A stretch of 64,000 bases of DNA from Mesorhizobium sp. STM 4661 (lineage in GTDB: Bacteria; Pseudomonadota; Alphaproteobacteria; Rhizobiales; Rhizobiaceae), in the NCBI RefSeq assembly GCF_000359125.1, contig NZ_CAAF010000055.1, forward strand, positions 25,218 through 89,217. The letters run 5' to 3'. How positions within the stretch are numbered: position 1 is the first letter of the stretch; every line of letters begins with the position of its first letter. The notes beneath the pieces were generated by a model, which searched no databases, was not told the DNA's origin, and was given only the letters and a program-made list of their open reading frames with translations. Shown in pieces: positions 1 to 9,641 of the stretch. A program made the translations under genes and the position numbers.

Positions 1-322
1 TTGCCGCACTTGCCGGCGGCTTTAGGAAACAGGTCCGCCGGTAGCACGCGGTGGCGGATCATGACCGAGAGGCAAGTGGTGATCAGCAGGCGTCTGACAT
101 TTTGCGGCTGGCCGGAGAACTCTCGGGCCGGGCTAGCCCCCTGCCTAACCGCGCGTCAAGCGCTTCGGGATTGAATTGATACGGCGTCTGCGCCAAATAG
201 AGCAGATATCAGCCCTAAAGTCGGGCTCGATTTCTTGTGGCGTGATGCGTAGATTCAAGGTTCTAGAGCGTCTTTTCACGCAAAGAGCGTGGGGCACCCC
301 TGGGACTTAGGTAGTGAGTACG
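1..322. other. Left-edge non-coding stretch upstream of hspQ
   Basis: I recognise no gene here. The reading frames are short and have no family resemblance. The last part presumably holds the hspQ promoter, but no clear -35/-10 pair can be asserted. Confidence 0.5.
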
Positions 323-646
323 ATGAAAACAGCCAAATTCTCGATCGGACAAGTGGTTCGCCACCGGCTGTTTCCGTTTCGCGGCATCATCTTCGATGTC
401 GATCCGCAATTTGCCAACACCGAGGAGTGGTACGAGGCGATCCCCGCGGACGTGCGGCCGCGCAAGGACCAGCCGTTCTACCATCTGCTTGCCGAGAATT
501 CGGAAACGGAATACGTCGCCTATGTGTCCGAGCAGAACCTGCTCGAGGACCAGTCTGGCGAACCGGTGCGGCATCCGCAGATCGGCGAGATGTTCGACAA
601 GCGGCCTGACGGGCGCTACGAGCCGAAACGCCAGTCGCGGCATTGA
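323..646 (+). CDS. hspQ: Heat shock protein HspQ (YccV/hemimethylated-DNA-binding family)
   Basis: The 107-residue product matches the whole length of the HspQ/YccV family. In enterobacteria this protein binds hemimethylated oriC DNA and modulates Lon protease specificity. Recognisable blocks are the N-terminal KFSIGQVVRHR, the FPFRGIIFDVDP strand-turn, the KDQPFYHLL core and the YVSEQNLL stretch. An upstream GTG at 314 is in frame, but family members usually begin MKTAKF, and an AGGT lies about 10 bases before the ATG at 323, so I start there. The gene stands alone. The family call is secure; the cellular role in this organism is inferred from enterobacterial homologues. Confidence 0.9.
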   Translation: MKTAKFSIGQVVRHRLFPFRGIIFDVDPQFANTEEWYEAIPADVRPRKDQPFYHLLAENSETEYVAYVSEQNLLEDQSGEPVRHPQIGEMFDKRPDGRYEPKRQSRH

Positions 647-779
647 CCTCAATACGCTGCGATCAGCACCTAAATCATGGCGGCGTCGGATTGATTTGCG
701 AGCATGGTCCAGATCCATCGTGCCAGCCTTTCGTTGCCGAAGGTTTGCAACAGATCCGACAGAGCAGCCACCTATCGAC

Positions 780-1766
780 CTATATTCGCATGATGCCCAA
801 TTTGTAGAGGCGATGATAGAGAATCTGCTTCTTCATATAGCCGGCTATCGCTGCATTGACATCTCCCCCTCGGGACAAGGAGCCGTGACTGCGTAGGCGT
901 AGGCGGTCCTGCTCTTCTCGCCCGACGTCGTGCATGGCAAACGTCTTTTGACTGGGATGAACGCGAAAGCAGCCAAGGAAGCGGGGAAGCCGCTTGAAAC
1001 GGAAGCCTGCCGCCTGCGCCCGCAGGATGAAATCCCAATCCATCGCAAACTGAAACATTGTGTCGAATGCACCCAGTTTTTCCCAAACGCAGCGGCGCCA
1101 GAACATGGTCTCCTGGGGGATGTAGTCGGCCCATTTGATGACCTCGCTGTCGTGCGGCGGCAGGACCACGCGAGCGGTTTCCCTACCCTTTTCGTCGATC
1201 ACGATTCGATTGCCATAGACGAAATCGGCCTTGGGATACTTTTCGAAGGCGTGTGCCACATAATGCAGCGTTCCGGGCAACAGGACGTCGTCGCTGTTGA
1301 GATAGGCCATGATGTCGCCGGAGACGACCGCAAAGCCCTTGTTGATGGCGTCTGTCTGCCCGCCGTCCGCGGCGCTGTTCCAGGCAATCCGTTGTCCGTA
1401 GGACTCGAGTATCTCGCGTGTCCCGTCTTGCGAGCCGCCATCCTGAACGATGTATTCGAGATTGGGAAAGTTCTGGGAGAGGACGCTGTCGATCGTAGCT
1501 GGCAGAAAATGCGCATGCCGATAGGACGGCGTGACAATGGCAATCCGAAGCGTGCCCGTGTGGGGTGTTGGGACGCTGTAGTTGGGTGGGGTATGCAATT
1601 TCCGTGGCTGGTACTGATGAAAATCGAAAACCTTCGGCTGAAATTTATATCGCCAGCTGTTGCGCCGCCGCAGGTGATAGGCACCCTCCAGCATCTGGAT
1701 TCGCCGCTTGAGCGACGAAATCTCTTCCACCAGATTAGCGATTGTGACTTCCGGCCCGCCGTCCAT
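780..1766 (-). CDS. Family 2 glycosyltransferase
   Basis: This is a cytoplasmic GT-A fold glycosyltransferase that would move a sugar from a nucleotide-sugar to an unknown acceptor, such as a surface polysaccharide. It shows the family 2 opening IAIVTPSYRHAHFLPATIDS, the QDGGSQDGT loop, and the YLNSDDVLLPG metal-binding DxD-like segment. Near the C-terminus, the AMDWDFILR element corresponds to the ED-like acceptor site. The first 50 residues include a short predicted coil (EEISSLKRRIQMLEG). I start at the ATG at 1766, which has GAGGA about eight bases upstream; an in-frame ATG at 1823 would add 19 residues. It is divergent from a second glycosyltransferase gene. Donor and acceptor cannot be told from sequence. 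Confidence 0.85.
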   Translation of the reverse strand: MDGGPEVTIANLVEEISSLKRRIQMLEGAYHLRRRNSWRYKFQPKVFDFHQYQPRKLHTPPNYSVPTPHTGTLRIAIVTPSYRHAHFLPATIDSVLSQNFPNLEYIVQDGGSQDGTREILESYGQRIAWNSAADGGQTDAINKGFAVVSGDIMAYLNSDDVLLPGTLHYVAHAFEKYPKADFVYGNRIVIDEKGRETARVVLPPHDSEVIKWADYIPQETMFWRRCVWEKLGAFDTMFQFAMDWDFILRAQAAGFRFKRLPRFLGCFRVHPSQKTFAMHDVGREEQDRLRLRSHGSLSRGGDVNAAIAGYMKKQILYHRLYKLGIMRI

Positions 1767-1986
1767 CACTGGTTCCTCAAGAATTGCGTTGCCACACGTC
1801 ACACAACACGTGGTCCGTTTCAATAGCGCCCAGTGCTACAATTGGTCTGCTACAAGGTTTCTGCGCCACGGACGCCGGTTATGTTGCAAACTCGGGATTT
1901 GGCCGTGAAGGTGCGCAGCCCCCGATGCGTCCAGACTGCGGTGGCGCCCTTTGAACAGTAGACCCTCCAGAAAACGAAGGCATCTC

Positions 1987-3489
1987 ATGCGCCGCTCTTT
2001 GTTACGGAAAAGTTCGCAACAGAATCCGCCCGATTCGAATGTGCTGTTTTCCGTTCTGATGCCGCTTGAGTTCCATCGCGACCAGGCAACCATCGCGATC
2101 CGTAAATGGCGGCAGGACCAGACCCTGAGGGGTTCGGCGTTCGAACTCATACTCGTTGCCTCCCACGATGCCAATGCTGCGGATATGGATGAGATTCGCC
2201 AGCTGCTTGCACCGCAGGACCGCCTCGTCCAGACGTCAGCCAAGCATGACATCGCCCAAGTTGCGGAAGCAGCGCGGCATGCCCGGGCGGACCTGCTGTT
2301 TTTCACCGAAAGTCATGTCTGGCCGACGCCCACCGTCCTCGAACAATGCCTCGATGTCTTCTCAAGGCGCCCCGAATGGGCGGGATTCTCGTGTCGAACC
2401 CATGCCAGCGCACCCAACAAACTGGCGCGTTCGGAAGCGCGGATGTACGAGGCCGATATCCAGCACGGCATGACGAAGAGTTCGTGGCGCAAGATCCTCG
2501 ACCAGTGCTTCGCAACACGCCGCAAGGCCTACGAAGAAGCCGCGGGGTTTGACCCTGGCTTCGGGCATTTTTCGGAATGGCTGTTGGCTGCCCGCTACCA
2601 CAAATTGGGGCTGTCCATCGGTTACGTGCCAGAAATCGAACTTGTGCATCACTACATTGGGCAATGGCCGGAACTGCGTCGCTTCACGGAGGATTTCGTC
2701 GCCGGCGAGGCACTCTGGCTGGCGCGCGGCGGACCGCGGCAGGAGCCGATGATCGAAATTCCATTCGAATGGAGCAGTCGAGGCGAACGCCGGAAAGATC
2801 TGGCGCAGCATATTCTGCAAATCGCCTGGCACCAGAAGAGACGGAAATTGCGTCCGCAGTTGCACTGTGGAGGCATGATGCAGGTGCTCCGGCGCCATTG
2901 GGTCGCGGCCCTGCTGGGAGACCGTCTGGACACCATCAGCGCGCGCGCAACGCTTTTCTGGCGGCACGTCGCGCTGATGTTGGCAAGGGCATTCGGTTCG
3001 GACGCGCAACTCGACAGAGTGTTTCGGCAAACGATCGCCGCACTGGTGCACGAGAGACGGCTGCGTACCTCACCTGAAGTGCAAAAGGTCGCTGGCGATG
3101 GCTCGCTGTGGACGCCAGATGAACTCGATGCCGGACGTGCTGCCGGGATCTATGCGGCAGAAGTCTATGATGGCGTAGCCTTTCGATGGTCGAGCGATGC
3201 CGCGTCGGTCGAACTGAAATTGCCTGTGGGTGAACATCTGGTGCAGGTCCAGACGCTGGCGCACATATTGATGACGCGCGTTGAGCCGCTTTTTTATCTG
3301 AACGGGCAAATATTGCCCATTGAAGCCGCCAATGTCGCCGACGGGACTTTCGTCCTGAAGGTGGCGCGGGACAGCGACAATCCCGCGATCTTCGGGTGGG
3401 TCGGTGAGCATCAGCAAGCGCCGAACGATAGCCGCATACTGGGCCTGCCGATCACACGGATTTCCAGGCTAGGGAGCAACGATACCTGA
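1987..3489 (+). CDS. Family 2-like glycosyltransferase with C-terminal extension
   Basis: The first roughly 280 residues resemble a family 2 glycosyltransferase: FSVLMPLEF near the start, a residue run ending RADLLFFTESHVWPTP (the second strand and metal site), and the GFDPGFGHFSEWLLAARYHKLG acceptor region. The usual DxD is not obvious, so activity is uncertain. The C-terminal ~200 residues are basic and unassigned. ATG 1987 with GAAGG upstream is preferred over the in-frame TTG at 1951. It is divergent from the glycosyltransferase at 780-1766, and the pair probably decorates one surface glycan. Confidence 0.75.
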   Translation: MRRSLLRKSSQQNPPDSNVLFSVLMPLEFHRDQATIAIRKWRQDQTLRGSAFELILVASHDANAADMDEIRQLLAPQDRLVQTSAKHDIAQVAEAARHARADLLFFTESHVWPTPTVLEQCLDVFSRRPEWAGFSCRTHASAPNKLARSEARMYEADIQHGMTKSSWRKILDQCFATRRKAYEEAAGFDPGFGHFSEWLLAARYHKLGLSIGYVPEIELVHHYIGQWPELRRFTEDFVAGEALWLARGGPRQEPMIEIPFEWSSRGERRKDLAQHILQIAWHQKRRKLRPQLHCGGMMQVLRRHWVAALLGDRLDTISARATLFWRHVALMLARAFGSDAQLDRVFRQTIAALVHERRLRTSPEVQKVAGDGSLWTPDELDAGRAAGIYAAEVYDGVAFRWSSDAASVELKLPVGEHLVQVQTLAHILMTRVEPLFYLNGQILPIEAANVADGTFVLKVARDSDNPAIFGWVGEHQQAPNDSRILGLPITRISRLGSNDT

Positions 3490-3547
3490 CAGGGCCGAAC
3501 AGCGCAGACCTATCTATCGTGTGACCGACGCGGACGCCATCCAGACA

Positions 3548-4177
3548 TCAGTTGGCGGTCTTGGCCTTGTCCTGCTCTTCCTTGAGCTTCTTGGCGAAGT
3601 CCTGGTTGTTCTTGGCGACGAAATCCTGAAGCTTCTTCTGCCGATCCTCGATGTCCGACTGCTGCAGCGGCGGGCCATCGAAGGCGCCGCTGAAGCCGGT
3701 CAGCGCGATCTTGATCGGGTTCGGCTGATTCTGGAAATTGACCGAGGTGAGCGTCAGGTTCGAGCCCTTCTTGAAGGAGGCCACGAGCTGGTCGGTCAAC
3801 GGCACTTCCGCCACGCAGCGGTCGGGGAAGCAGATTACGTAGTCGAGCTTCTGCGCCTTGCCGGTGTCGATCTGGAGACCGATGCCGGGAGGAACCAGGC
3901 GGCCGGTCGGAACCGTGACCTGGAACACCTTGCGGTTCACCTTGCCCTTCAACTCGATCAGGCTGACACCGGTGATGAGCTGGCCGTTGCCGGCGGTGGT
4001 AATGTTCTGGACATTGCAGATGTCGACGTCTTCCTGCTTGGTGCAGGCCTTGAACCAGCCTTGCGGAATCTGCTGTTGCTGCTGCGCGGAAGCAGAAGGA
4101 AGCCCGGCGACCAGAAAGCCGACCACGCCAGCGGCCATGGCCGAAAGGCGGTATGCGTTGCTGTTCAGGCTCGTCAT
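3548..4177 (-). CDS. Invasion-associated locus B (IalB) family periplasmic protein
   Basis: The product is exported: residues 1-32 form a signal peptide ending SASAQ. The mature part has the IalB fold signature, beginning with the WFKACTK segment, then CNVQN, the hydrophobic PTGRLVPPGIGLQID segment, and the paired cysteines of VICFPDRCVAEVPL. The C-terminus is a charged coil rich in Lys, Gln and Asp, longer than the minimal family. IalB proteins are named for Bartonella invasion, but in free-living rhizobia they are common periplasmic proteins of unknown role. ATG 4177 has GAGGAAG eight bases upstream. The gene is divergent from the peptide-binding protein gene at 4411. Confidence 0.88.
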   Translation of the reverse strand: MTSLNSNAYRLSAMAAGVVGFLVAGLPSASAQQQQQIPQGWFKACTKQEDVDICNVQNITTAGNGQLITGVSLIELKGKVNRKVFQVTVPTGRLVPPGIGLQIDTGKAQKLDYVICFPDRCVAEVPLTDQLVASFKKGSNLTLTSVNFQNQPNPIKIALTGFSGAFDGPPLQQSDIEDRQKKLQDFVAKNNQDFAKKLKEEQDKAKTAN

Positions 4178-4240
4178 GTCGTGCACTTCCTCTCAAATGA
4201 TCCCGGGAACCGGCTTCTTCGCGCCGTGTGGTCCAGCTAC

Positions 4241-4263
4241 CTGTTGCCGAAATGAGGCAACAG
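4241..4263. promoter_or_regulatory. 8-bp inverted repeat in a divergent promoter region
   Basis: CTGTTGCC at 4241-4248 and its exact complement GGCAACAG at 4256-4263 are separated by seven bases. The repeat lies between the divergent ialB-like gene and the solute-binding-protein gene, where a regulator operator would be expected. There is no T-run beside it, so a terminator is less likely. Confidence 0.4.
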
Positions 4264-4410
4264 AATGACTTTGGACGGCGTGTTACACTGCAAGCGATGC
4301 CGAATCCAGCCCGGTAACCGCAATTCTTGAAGACGCGATTGGCCGTCGCGCGGCCGCCTCATGCTAGGGTGCGCTCCGAATCATCAAGCCGACCCGGTAA
4401 GGAGACGGTC

Positions 4411-6231
4411 ATGGGCCGCGTTCTTGTTTGGCTGATCGCCGCGATCTCGTTTGTCGCCCTTTCGCTCCAGCCGGCTCTCTCCGAGCCGAAACATGCGATC
4501 GCCATGCAGGGCGAGCCGGCGCTGCGGGCCGACTACACGCATTTCAATTACGTCAATCCCGATGCGCCGAAAGGCGGCAGCATCACCTATTGCGTCGTCG
4601 GCACCTTCGACAATCTCAACCCGTTCATCCTGAAAAGCCTGCGCACGACCGCGCGCGGCATGATCGACACGGTCTACGGCAATCTGGTCTTCGAACCGTT
4701 GATGCAGCGCAACTATGACGAGCCTTTCAGCCTCTACGGCTTGCTCGCTAGCAGCGCCGACATGGACCCGGAGCGCAAGAGCATCGAGTTCCATCTCGAT
4801 CCCAAGGCAAAATGGTCGGACGGCCAGCCGGTGACGCCGGAGGACGTGCTGTTCACCTATGATGTTTTCACCGACAAGGGCCGACCACCCTACAGCGCCC
4901 GTATGAAGATGATCGCCAAACTCGAAAAGACGGGCGATCACAGCGTGCGCTTCACCTTTAATGATGAGGCCAACCGCGAGACCCCATTGATTATCGCGCT
5001 GACGCCAATTCTTCCCAAGCATGCTTTCAACAAGGAGACTTTTGACAGAACCACGTTGAAGCCGTTGATCGGCAGCGGTCCCTACACGGTGTCACAGGTA
5101 TCCCCTGGCCAGCGCATCGTCTTCAAGCGCAACCCGAATTATTGGGGCAAGGACATCCCGTCCAAGCGTGGCTTCGACAATTACGACCAGATCACCATCG
5201 AATATTTCCTCAACGCCAACGCCAAGCAGGAGGCGTTCAAGAAAGGCATTTGCGCCATTGACGACGACAGCGATCCGGTCAGGCGCGAGCGCGATCTCGA
5301 CTTCCCGGCCTTCCACAAGGGTGAGGTGGTCGCCGAGACCTTCGATACGGGCATTCCGCCTGTTGTCAACGGCTTCCTGTTCAACACGCGGCTGCCGAAG
5401 TTTTCCAACCCCGTCGTCCGGCGCGCGCTCGGCATGCTCTACGACTTCGAATGGGCCAACAAGAACCTGTTCGGCGGCAAATACACGCGCACCATGAGCT
5501 ACTGGCAGAACTCGGAGCTTTCCGCGCTCGGCCACCCGGCCGACGATCGGGAAAAGGCGCTTCTGGCGCCCTTCCCCGGCCGCGTGCCGGCTGATGTCAT
5601 GGACGGCACCTACCGGCCGCCCGTCACCGACGGTTCGGGCCAGGACCGCAAGGTGCTGAAGGTCGCCTTCGACATGTTGAAGGGCGCGGGCTACACCGTG
5701 CAGGACGGGACCATGCTCGATCCCGAGGGGAAACCTTTCGGCTTCGAGATGCTGACGGCGTCGCAGGACGAAGAACGCCTCGCCGCCATCTACCAGCGCA
5801 CGCTGGAGAAGATCGGCATCGATATGACCATCCGCGGCCTCGACGGCGACCAGATCCAGTCGCGCAAGCAGCGTTTCGATTTCGAGATGCTGGTCGGCTC
5901 GAGCGGTTTCAACAATTCGCTGTCGCCCGGCATCGAGCAGACCGGACGCTGGGGATCCGCCGCCGCCAAGGCCGAAGGGTCGTTCAACCTCGCCGGCGTC
6001 GCCGATCCTGCCGTCGACGCTGCGATCAACGCGATGCTGAATGCTCGGACCAAGGAAGACTATGTCGCTGCCGTCCGCGTTCTCGACCGGCTGCTGATCT
6101 CAGGCAACTACATGGTGCCGATGCAATACAACACGCAGCAATGGCTCGCTTACTGGGCCTATCTGGAACATCCCGAAAAGACCCCCATATTCGGCTATCA
6201 GCTGCCGACCTGGTGGCGGAAGCCCAACTGA
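4411..6231 (+). CDS. Periplasmic peptide-binding protein, SBP family 5 (YejA-like)
   Basis: This is a 606-residue extracellular solute-binding protein that would capture a peptide or peptide-like compound in the periplasm for an ABC importer. A signal peptide occupies about residues 1-24 (VLVWLIAAISFVALSL to LSEP). Next comes the YejA-like opening HAIAMQGEPAL and YVNPDAPKGG, then the family 5 signature WSDGQPVTPEDVLFTYDVF. The ATG at 4411 is preceded by AAGGAGA. No permease or ATPase gene is adjacent, so it is an orphan component that must use a transporter encoded elsewhere. In rhizobia, YejA-type binding proteins often occur as tandem copies beside yejBEF, but that is not the case here. Confidence 0.88.
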   Translation: MGRVLVWLIAAISFVALSLQPALSEPKHAIAMQGEPALRADYTHFNYVNPDAPKGGSITYCVVGTFDNLNPFILKSLRTTARGMIDTVYGNLVFEPLMQRNYDEPFSLYGLLASSADMDPERKSIEFHLDPKAKWSDGQPVTPEDVLFTYDVFTDKGRPPYSARMKMIAKLEKTGDHSVRFTFNDEANRETPLIIALTPILPKHAFNKETFDRTTLKPLIGSGPYTVSQVSPGQRIVFKRNPNYWGKDIPSKRGFDNYDQITIEYFLNANAKQEAFKKGICAIDDDSDPVRRERDLDFPAFHKGEVVAETFDTGIPPVVNGFLFNTRLPKFSNPVVRRALGMLYDFEWANKNLFGGKYTRTMSYWQNSELSALGHPADDREKALLAPFPGRVPADVMDGTYRPPVTDGSGQDRKVLKVAFDMLKGAGYTVQDGTMLDPEGKPFGFEMLTASQDEERLAAIYQRTLEKIGIDMTIRGLDGDQIQSRKQRFDFEMLVGSSGFNNSLSPGIEQTGRWGSAAAKAEGSFNLAGVADPAVDAAINAMLNARTKEDYVAAVRVLDRLLISGNYMVPMQYNTQQWLAYWAYLEHPEKTPIFGYQLPTWWRKPN

Positions 6232-6252
6232 CGCAAAACCAAGGAGACGACC

Positions 6253-6933
6253 ATGAGTGCCGACAGCTTCATCACGGTCGACGTGGTGTCCGACGTCGTC
6301 TGCCCATGGTGTTTCATCGGCCAGAAGCGGCTGGACAGGGCGGTCACTAATGCAAGCGATGTCGAGGTGCATATAAGCTGGCGGCCATTCCAGCTCGATC
6401 CGACCATCCCGCCCGAAGGCAAGGATCGCCGCGAATACATGATGGCCAAGTTCGGCAGCGAACAGCGCATCCGCGATATCCATGCCCGTATCGAGCCTCT
6501 GGGCGAATCGGAAGGGATTTCCTTCGCCTTCGACGCCATCAAGGTCGCGCCCAACACGCTCGACGCCCATCGCCTGATCCGTTGGGCGGGTGCCGCCGGC
6601 GAAGCCGTGCAGAACCGGCTGGTGCGCCGCCTGTTCCAGTTGAATTTCGAGGAAGGCGCCAATCTCGGCGATCATACCGTGCTGATCGAAGCCGCTCGCG
6701 AGGCTGGCATGGATGCGTCCGTGGTCGAAACGCTCTTGCCGACGGACGCCGATGTCGAAGCGGTGCGGACCGAAATCACTACTGCTTCGCGCATGGGCAT
6801 CACGGGCGTGCCGTGCTTCCTGCTTGAAGGCAAATATGCCGTGATGGGCGCGCAGGACGCCGATACGCTCACCGACGCAATTCGCCAGGTGGCAGCGGCC
6901 AAGGCGCGGGGCGAGTTGGAAAAGGTCGACTGA
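6253..6933 (+). CDS. DsbA family oxidoreductase (FrnE-like)
   Basis: This thioredoxin-fold protein has a redox-active CPWC motif (Cys17 and Cys20) right after the first strand, then the all-helical insertion typical of the DsbA/FrnE group and the cis-proline loop TGVPCFLLEGKYAVMGAQ near the C-terminus. There is no signal peptide, so it is a cytoplasmic disulfide isomerase or oxidoreductase of the COG2761 type. It begins 21 bases after the preceding solute-binding-protein gene, with AAGGAGA upstream, and is probably co-transcribed. The natural substrate is unknown. Confidence 0.9.
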   Translation: MSADSFITVDVVSDVVCPWCFIGQKRLDRAVTNASDVEVHISWRPFQLDPTIPPEGKDRREYMMAKFGSEQRIRDIHARIEPLGESEGISFAFDAIKVAPNTLDAHRLIRWAGAAGEAVQNRLVRRLFQLNFEEGANLGDHTVLIEAAREAGMDASVVETLLPTDADVEAVRTEITTASRMGITGVPCFLLEGKYAVMGAQDADTLTDAIRQVAAAKARGELEKVD

Positions 6934-7467
6934 GCTACTTCACCGTCGCCTTGGCTCTGCTGACGAAGAACCGCTTTTGACAGAGCGCGGCAATGCTTTT
7001 CCGGTCACGTCTAGGCGTCAGCACAAGCGATGACGCGAGGGAAAGCCGAATCATCCGAAGCCATTTTCAGCTGTTTTCGTCAGCCCGAAGCGGGAGTCCT
7101 TGGTTCTTCGAGTAGATGATGACGTTCACGAAACCGTGTGTGAAGCTTCCCCTAGGTAAGACGCCTACTCTTCTGCGTGGCAATTAGCAACTCTTTGAAA
7201 TTATAAGGATAATCAGTCTTCTGACCATTGATCACACGACGTTGCAGTCTCGTAATCTGTTGCATCACGGCAACGACCGTAGCCTCAATCCACTGCAGCC
7301 CGGAGAAAATTAATAGAAAATGATCAATTGGTGTTACTGTTCGTAACAAAACTAAAAAAGGTTTGGGCGGGATTGTGATTCGGGTCGGTAGACCAGAGCG
7401 ACACTCAATATCGGAAAAATGGCTTCGCGATGTCGAAAGACAGGCGCCCCTGACGCCGGTGTCCTCC
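6934..7467. other. Long AT-richer intergenic region before an ABC transporter gene
   Basis: About 430-530 bases hold no gene I can support. The part from about 7180 to 7360 is visibly richer in A and T than its surroundings and could hold the promoter of the downstream transporter. A 105-codon frame on the minus strand (7152-7469) has no recognisable features. Confidence 0.45.
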
Positions 7468-9354
7468 ATGCGCAGCTTCTGGGGGCTGATGCGGGCCTAC
7501 TGGTTCTCGGAGCGCTGGAAGGAAGCCTGGACGCTGACGCTGGTCATAGCGTTGCTCACCGCGCTCTCCAGCAAGGCCGGCGTCTGGTTCGCCGAAGCAT
7601 CCGGCGAACTGGTCAACTCGATCGCCTTTTTCCACGATGCCGCAAACACCACGCCGCTTCAATCGCTGCTGACCAACGCCGGCATACTTGTCCTTCTGGT
7701 TGTGCTCAAGGACGCAGGCTTTACCGGCATCCGCACCCTGGTTTCCACAACGCTGCATCGCAAATGGCGCGGCTGGCTGGACTGCCAGTTCAACGAAGCG
7801 CTGCTCGACGCCAATCATACGCATTTCCATGCCCAGCATGGTTCGTCCGGCTCCGCCGCTCCCGACAACATCGATCAGCGCATCCAGGAATCGATCAAGG
7901 ACATGACCGGCGGCGCCATAGGCCTCGCCATGGGCGTTCTGGCCGTCGCCACCTCGCTCTATTTCGTCGGCCAGAAACTGCTTGAAAACTCGGCGGAGGT
8001 CCAGGGGCTGGAGTTCCTCGGCAGCTACGGCAGCGCCGTCCTCGCGTTTCTGGCGGTCGCCACCTATGTGCCGCTGAACACCTGGATCGCGGTCAAACTG
8101 GGCAAACTGCTGGAACGGCTCAACGTCAGGATGCAGCAGGCCGAAGGCAGCTATCGCGGCGAGCTGACCACTTTTCTGCGCCGCAGCTTCCATGTCGCCG
8201 CATCGCAGGGCGAGGATGTGCAAAGGACGATGCACAGTCAGCGCTATGTCGACATCGACCGTACCTGGGCGCGGCTGAACATCGTCAACACCAGCTACAA
8301 TTCGTTCGAGCTGGTCTACAATTTCATCGGCGCCCGCATCGTCGCCTATGGGCCGGGCCTCGTGCCCTTCATCCACAACGGCTTCGATCTCAAGGGCTAT
8401 ATAACCGGCTCCGAGATGGTCAACTCGCTGATCAGTCAATGTTCGTGGTTCATTCATGTCATGCCTGCCATCGCGGCGCTCAGGGCCAACAGCCAGCGTG
8501 TGACCGAGCTTGCAAACGCCATTGAAGACGTCCAGCACCCGCAGGAATTCTACCGGCAGACCGGCCATTCCGATTTCCGCTATGCCAGTCAGAACCCGGT
8601 CTTCGGCCTGACTATCCAGAAGCTCGAACTGGCCCATCAGGGGGAAGACGCGACGCCGTTCCTCAGCGCCGCCAACCTTCGCTTCCGGCGCGGCGAATGG
8701 ACGTTCCTGAAGGGCGAATCCGGTTGCGGCAAGACCTCGCTGATCAAGGCGATCAATGGGCTTTGGCCTTATGGCCGCGGCACCATCGTCTTCCCGGAGG
8801 GTGTCAGGAGTTTCTATGCCGCCCAGGAGGTCAAGCTGCAGCAGGTCTCGCTGAAGCAGCTGGTCTGCCTGCCCGGCTCCGAGCACGATCACTCCGACGC
8901 GCAGGTCGCATCGGCACTGCACAGGGCAGGCCTTGGCGACTTCATCGAACACATGGCCGACGAAAGCCGCGAGGGGAAGATCTGGGATCAGGTTCTCTCC
9001 GGCGGCCAGAAGCAGAAGCTGGTTGTCGCCCGCATCGTGCTGCAGCAGCCGGGACTGCTGTTCCTCGACGAAGCGACCGGCGCGCTCGATCCCGACGGAA
9101 AGATCGCCTTCCATCAGGCGATCAAGGACAATTGCCCCGATGTGACGGTCATCAGCGTCATGCACGAGGCCGTGCCGCCAAGATCGCTTTCAGGCGCCGA
9201 ATTCTACCACAGCGTGGTCTCGATCACGGATGGCATTGCGACCAAGAAGCCGCTGGTTCCGAGCCTGCCTCGGGAACTCACCACCATCCTCGCACAGCCA
9301 ACGCCGGTCGAGGACAAATGGCTGCGTTTCTCCCGCCGCCTGAAGCAGAGATAG
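7468..9354 (+). CDS. ABC transporter, fused permease and ATPase (ABC_membrane_2/SbmA-BacA type)
   Basis: This single-chain half-transporter has a membrane domain in the first ~380 residues, of the class shared by BacA/SbmA, YddA and peroxisomal ABCD proteins. It shows the helix-rich SFWGLMRAYWFSERWKEAW start and the DNIDQRIQESI EAA-like segment. The nucleotide-binding domain follows with Walker A GESGCGKTS, signature LSGGQKQKL and Walker B LLFLDEATGAL. Such proteins move peptides, vitamin B12 or very-long-chain fatty acyl groups across the inner membrane. ATG 7468 is the first in-frame ATG; GTG 7375 or TTG 7363 would add about 30-35 residues. It is monocistronic. Confidence 0.85.
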   Translation: MRSFWGLMRAYWFSERWKEAWTLTLVIALLTALSSKAGVWFAEASGELVNSIAFFHDAANTTPLQSLLTNAGILVLLVVLKDAGFTGIRTLVSTTLHRKWRGWLDCQFNEALLDANHTHFHAQHGSSGSAAPDNIDQRIQESIKDMTGGAIGLAMGVLAVATSLYFVGQKLLENSAEVQGLEFLGSYGSAVLAFLAVATYVPLNTWIAVKLGKLLERLNVRMQQAEGSYRGELTTFLRRSFHVAASQGEDVQRTMHSQRYVDIDRTWARLNIVNTSYNSFELVYNFIGARIVAYGPGLVPFIHNGFDLKGYITGSEMVNSLISQCSWFIHVMPAIAALRANSQRVTELANAIEDVQHPQEFYRQTGHSDFRYASQNPVFGLTIQKLELAHQGEDATPFLSAANLRFRRGEWTFLKGESGCGKTSLIKAINGLWPYGRGTIVFPEGVRSFYAAQEVKLQQVSLKQLVCLPGSEHDHSDAQVASALHRAGLGDFIEHMADESREGKIWDQVLSGGQKQKLVVARIVLQQPGLLFLDEATGALDPDGKIAFHQAIKDNCPDVTVISVMHEAVPPRSLSGAEFYHSVVSITDGIATKKPLVPSLPRELTTILAQPTPVEDKWLRFSRRLKQR

Positions 9355-9641
9355 CACCGAGACCATGGCGTGACGGCATTGCCGGTGCCCGGCATCGGTC
9401 CAGCCCCATCGGGTAGCGATCACTCGCGATCTGGCCCGTTCGCTGCCATTTTCAGCCCTCATTGCGATTGACTCGGCAAGAAGCGCTCCTATGTTGCGCC
9501 GGCTTGCAGAATAGAATTCGAAACCCGCGAGCAGAAAGGTCACCGCGCCATGCCTGGCGACAGTCACAGTCGAACGCAACCGCCGTCCGCCTGGACGTGA
9601 CCTGAACGGTTCACGTCCTGCCGGACGGCAAGGAGTGAGCC

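Noticed and set aside
7152..7469. 105-codon minus-strand frame in the AT-rich spacer
   Set aside because: There is no ribosome site, no family similarity and overlap with the transporter start.
7405..9165. 586-codon minus-strand open frame
   Set aside because: It mirrors the ABC transporter gene whose Walker A, signature and Walker B motifs are clear on the plus strand.
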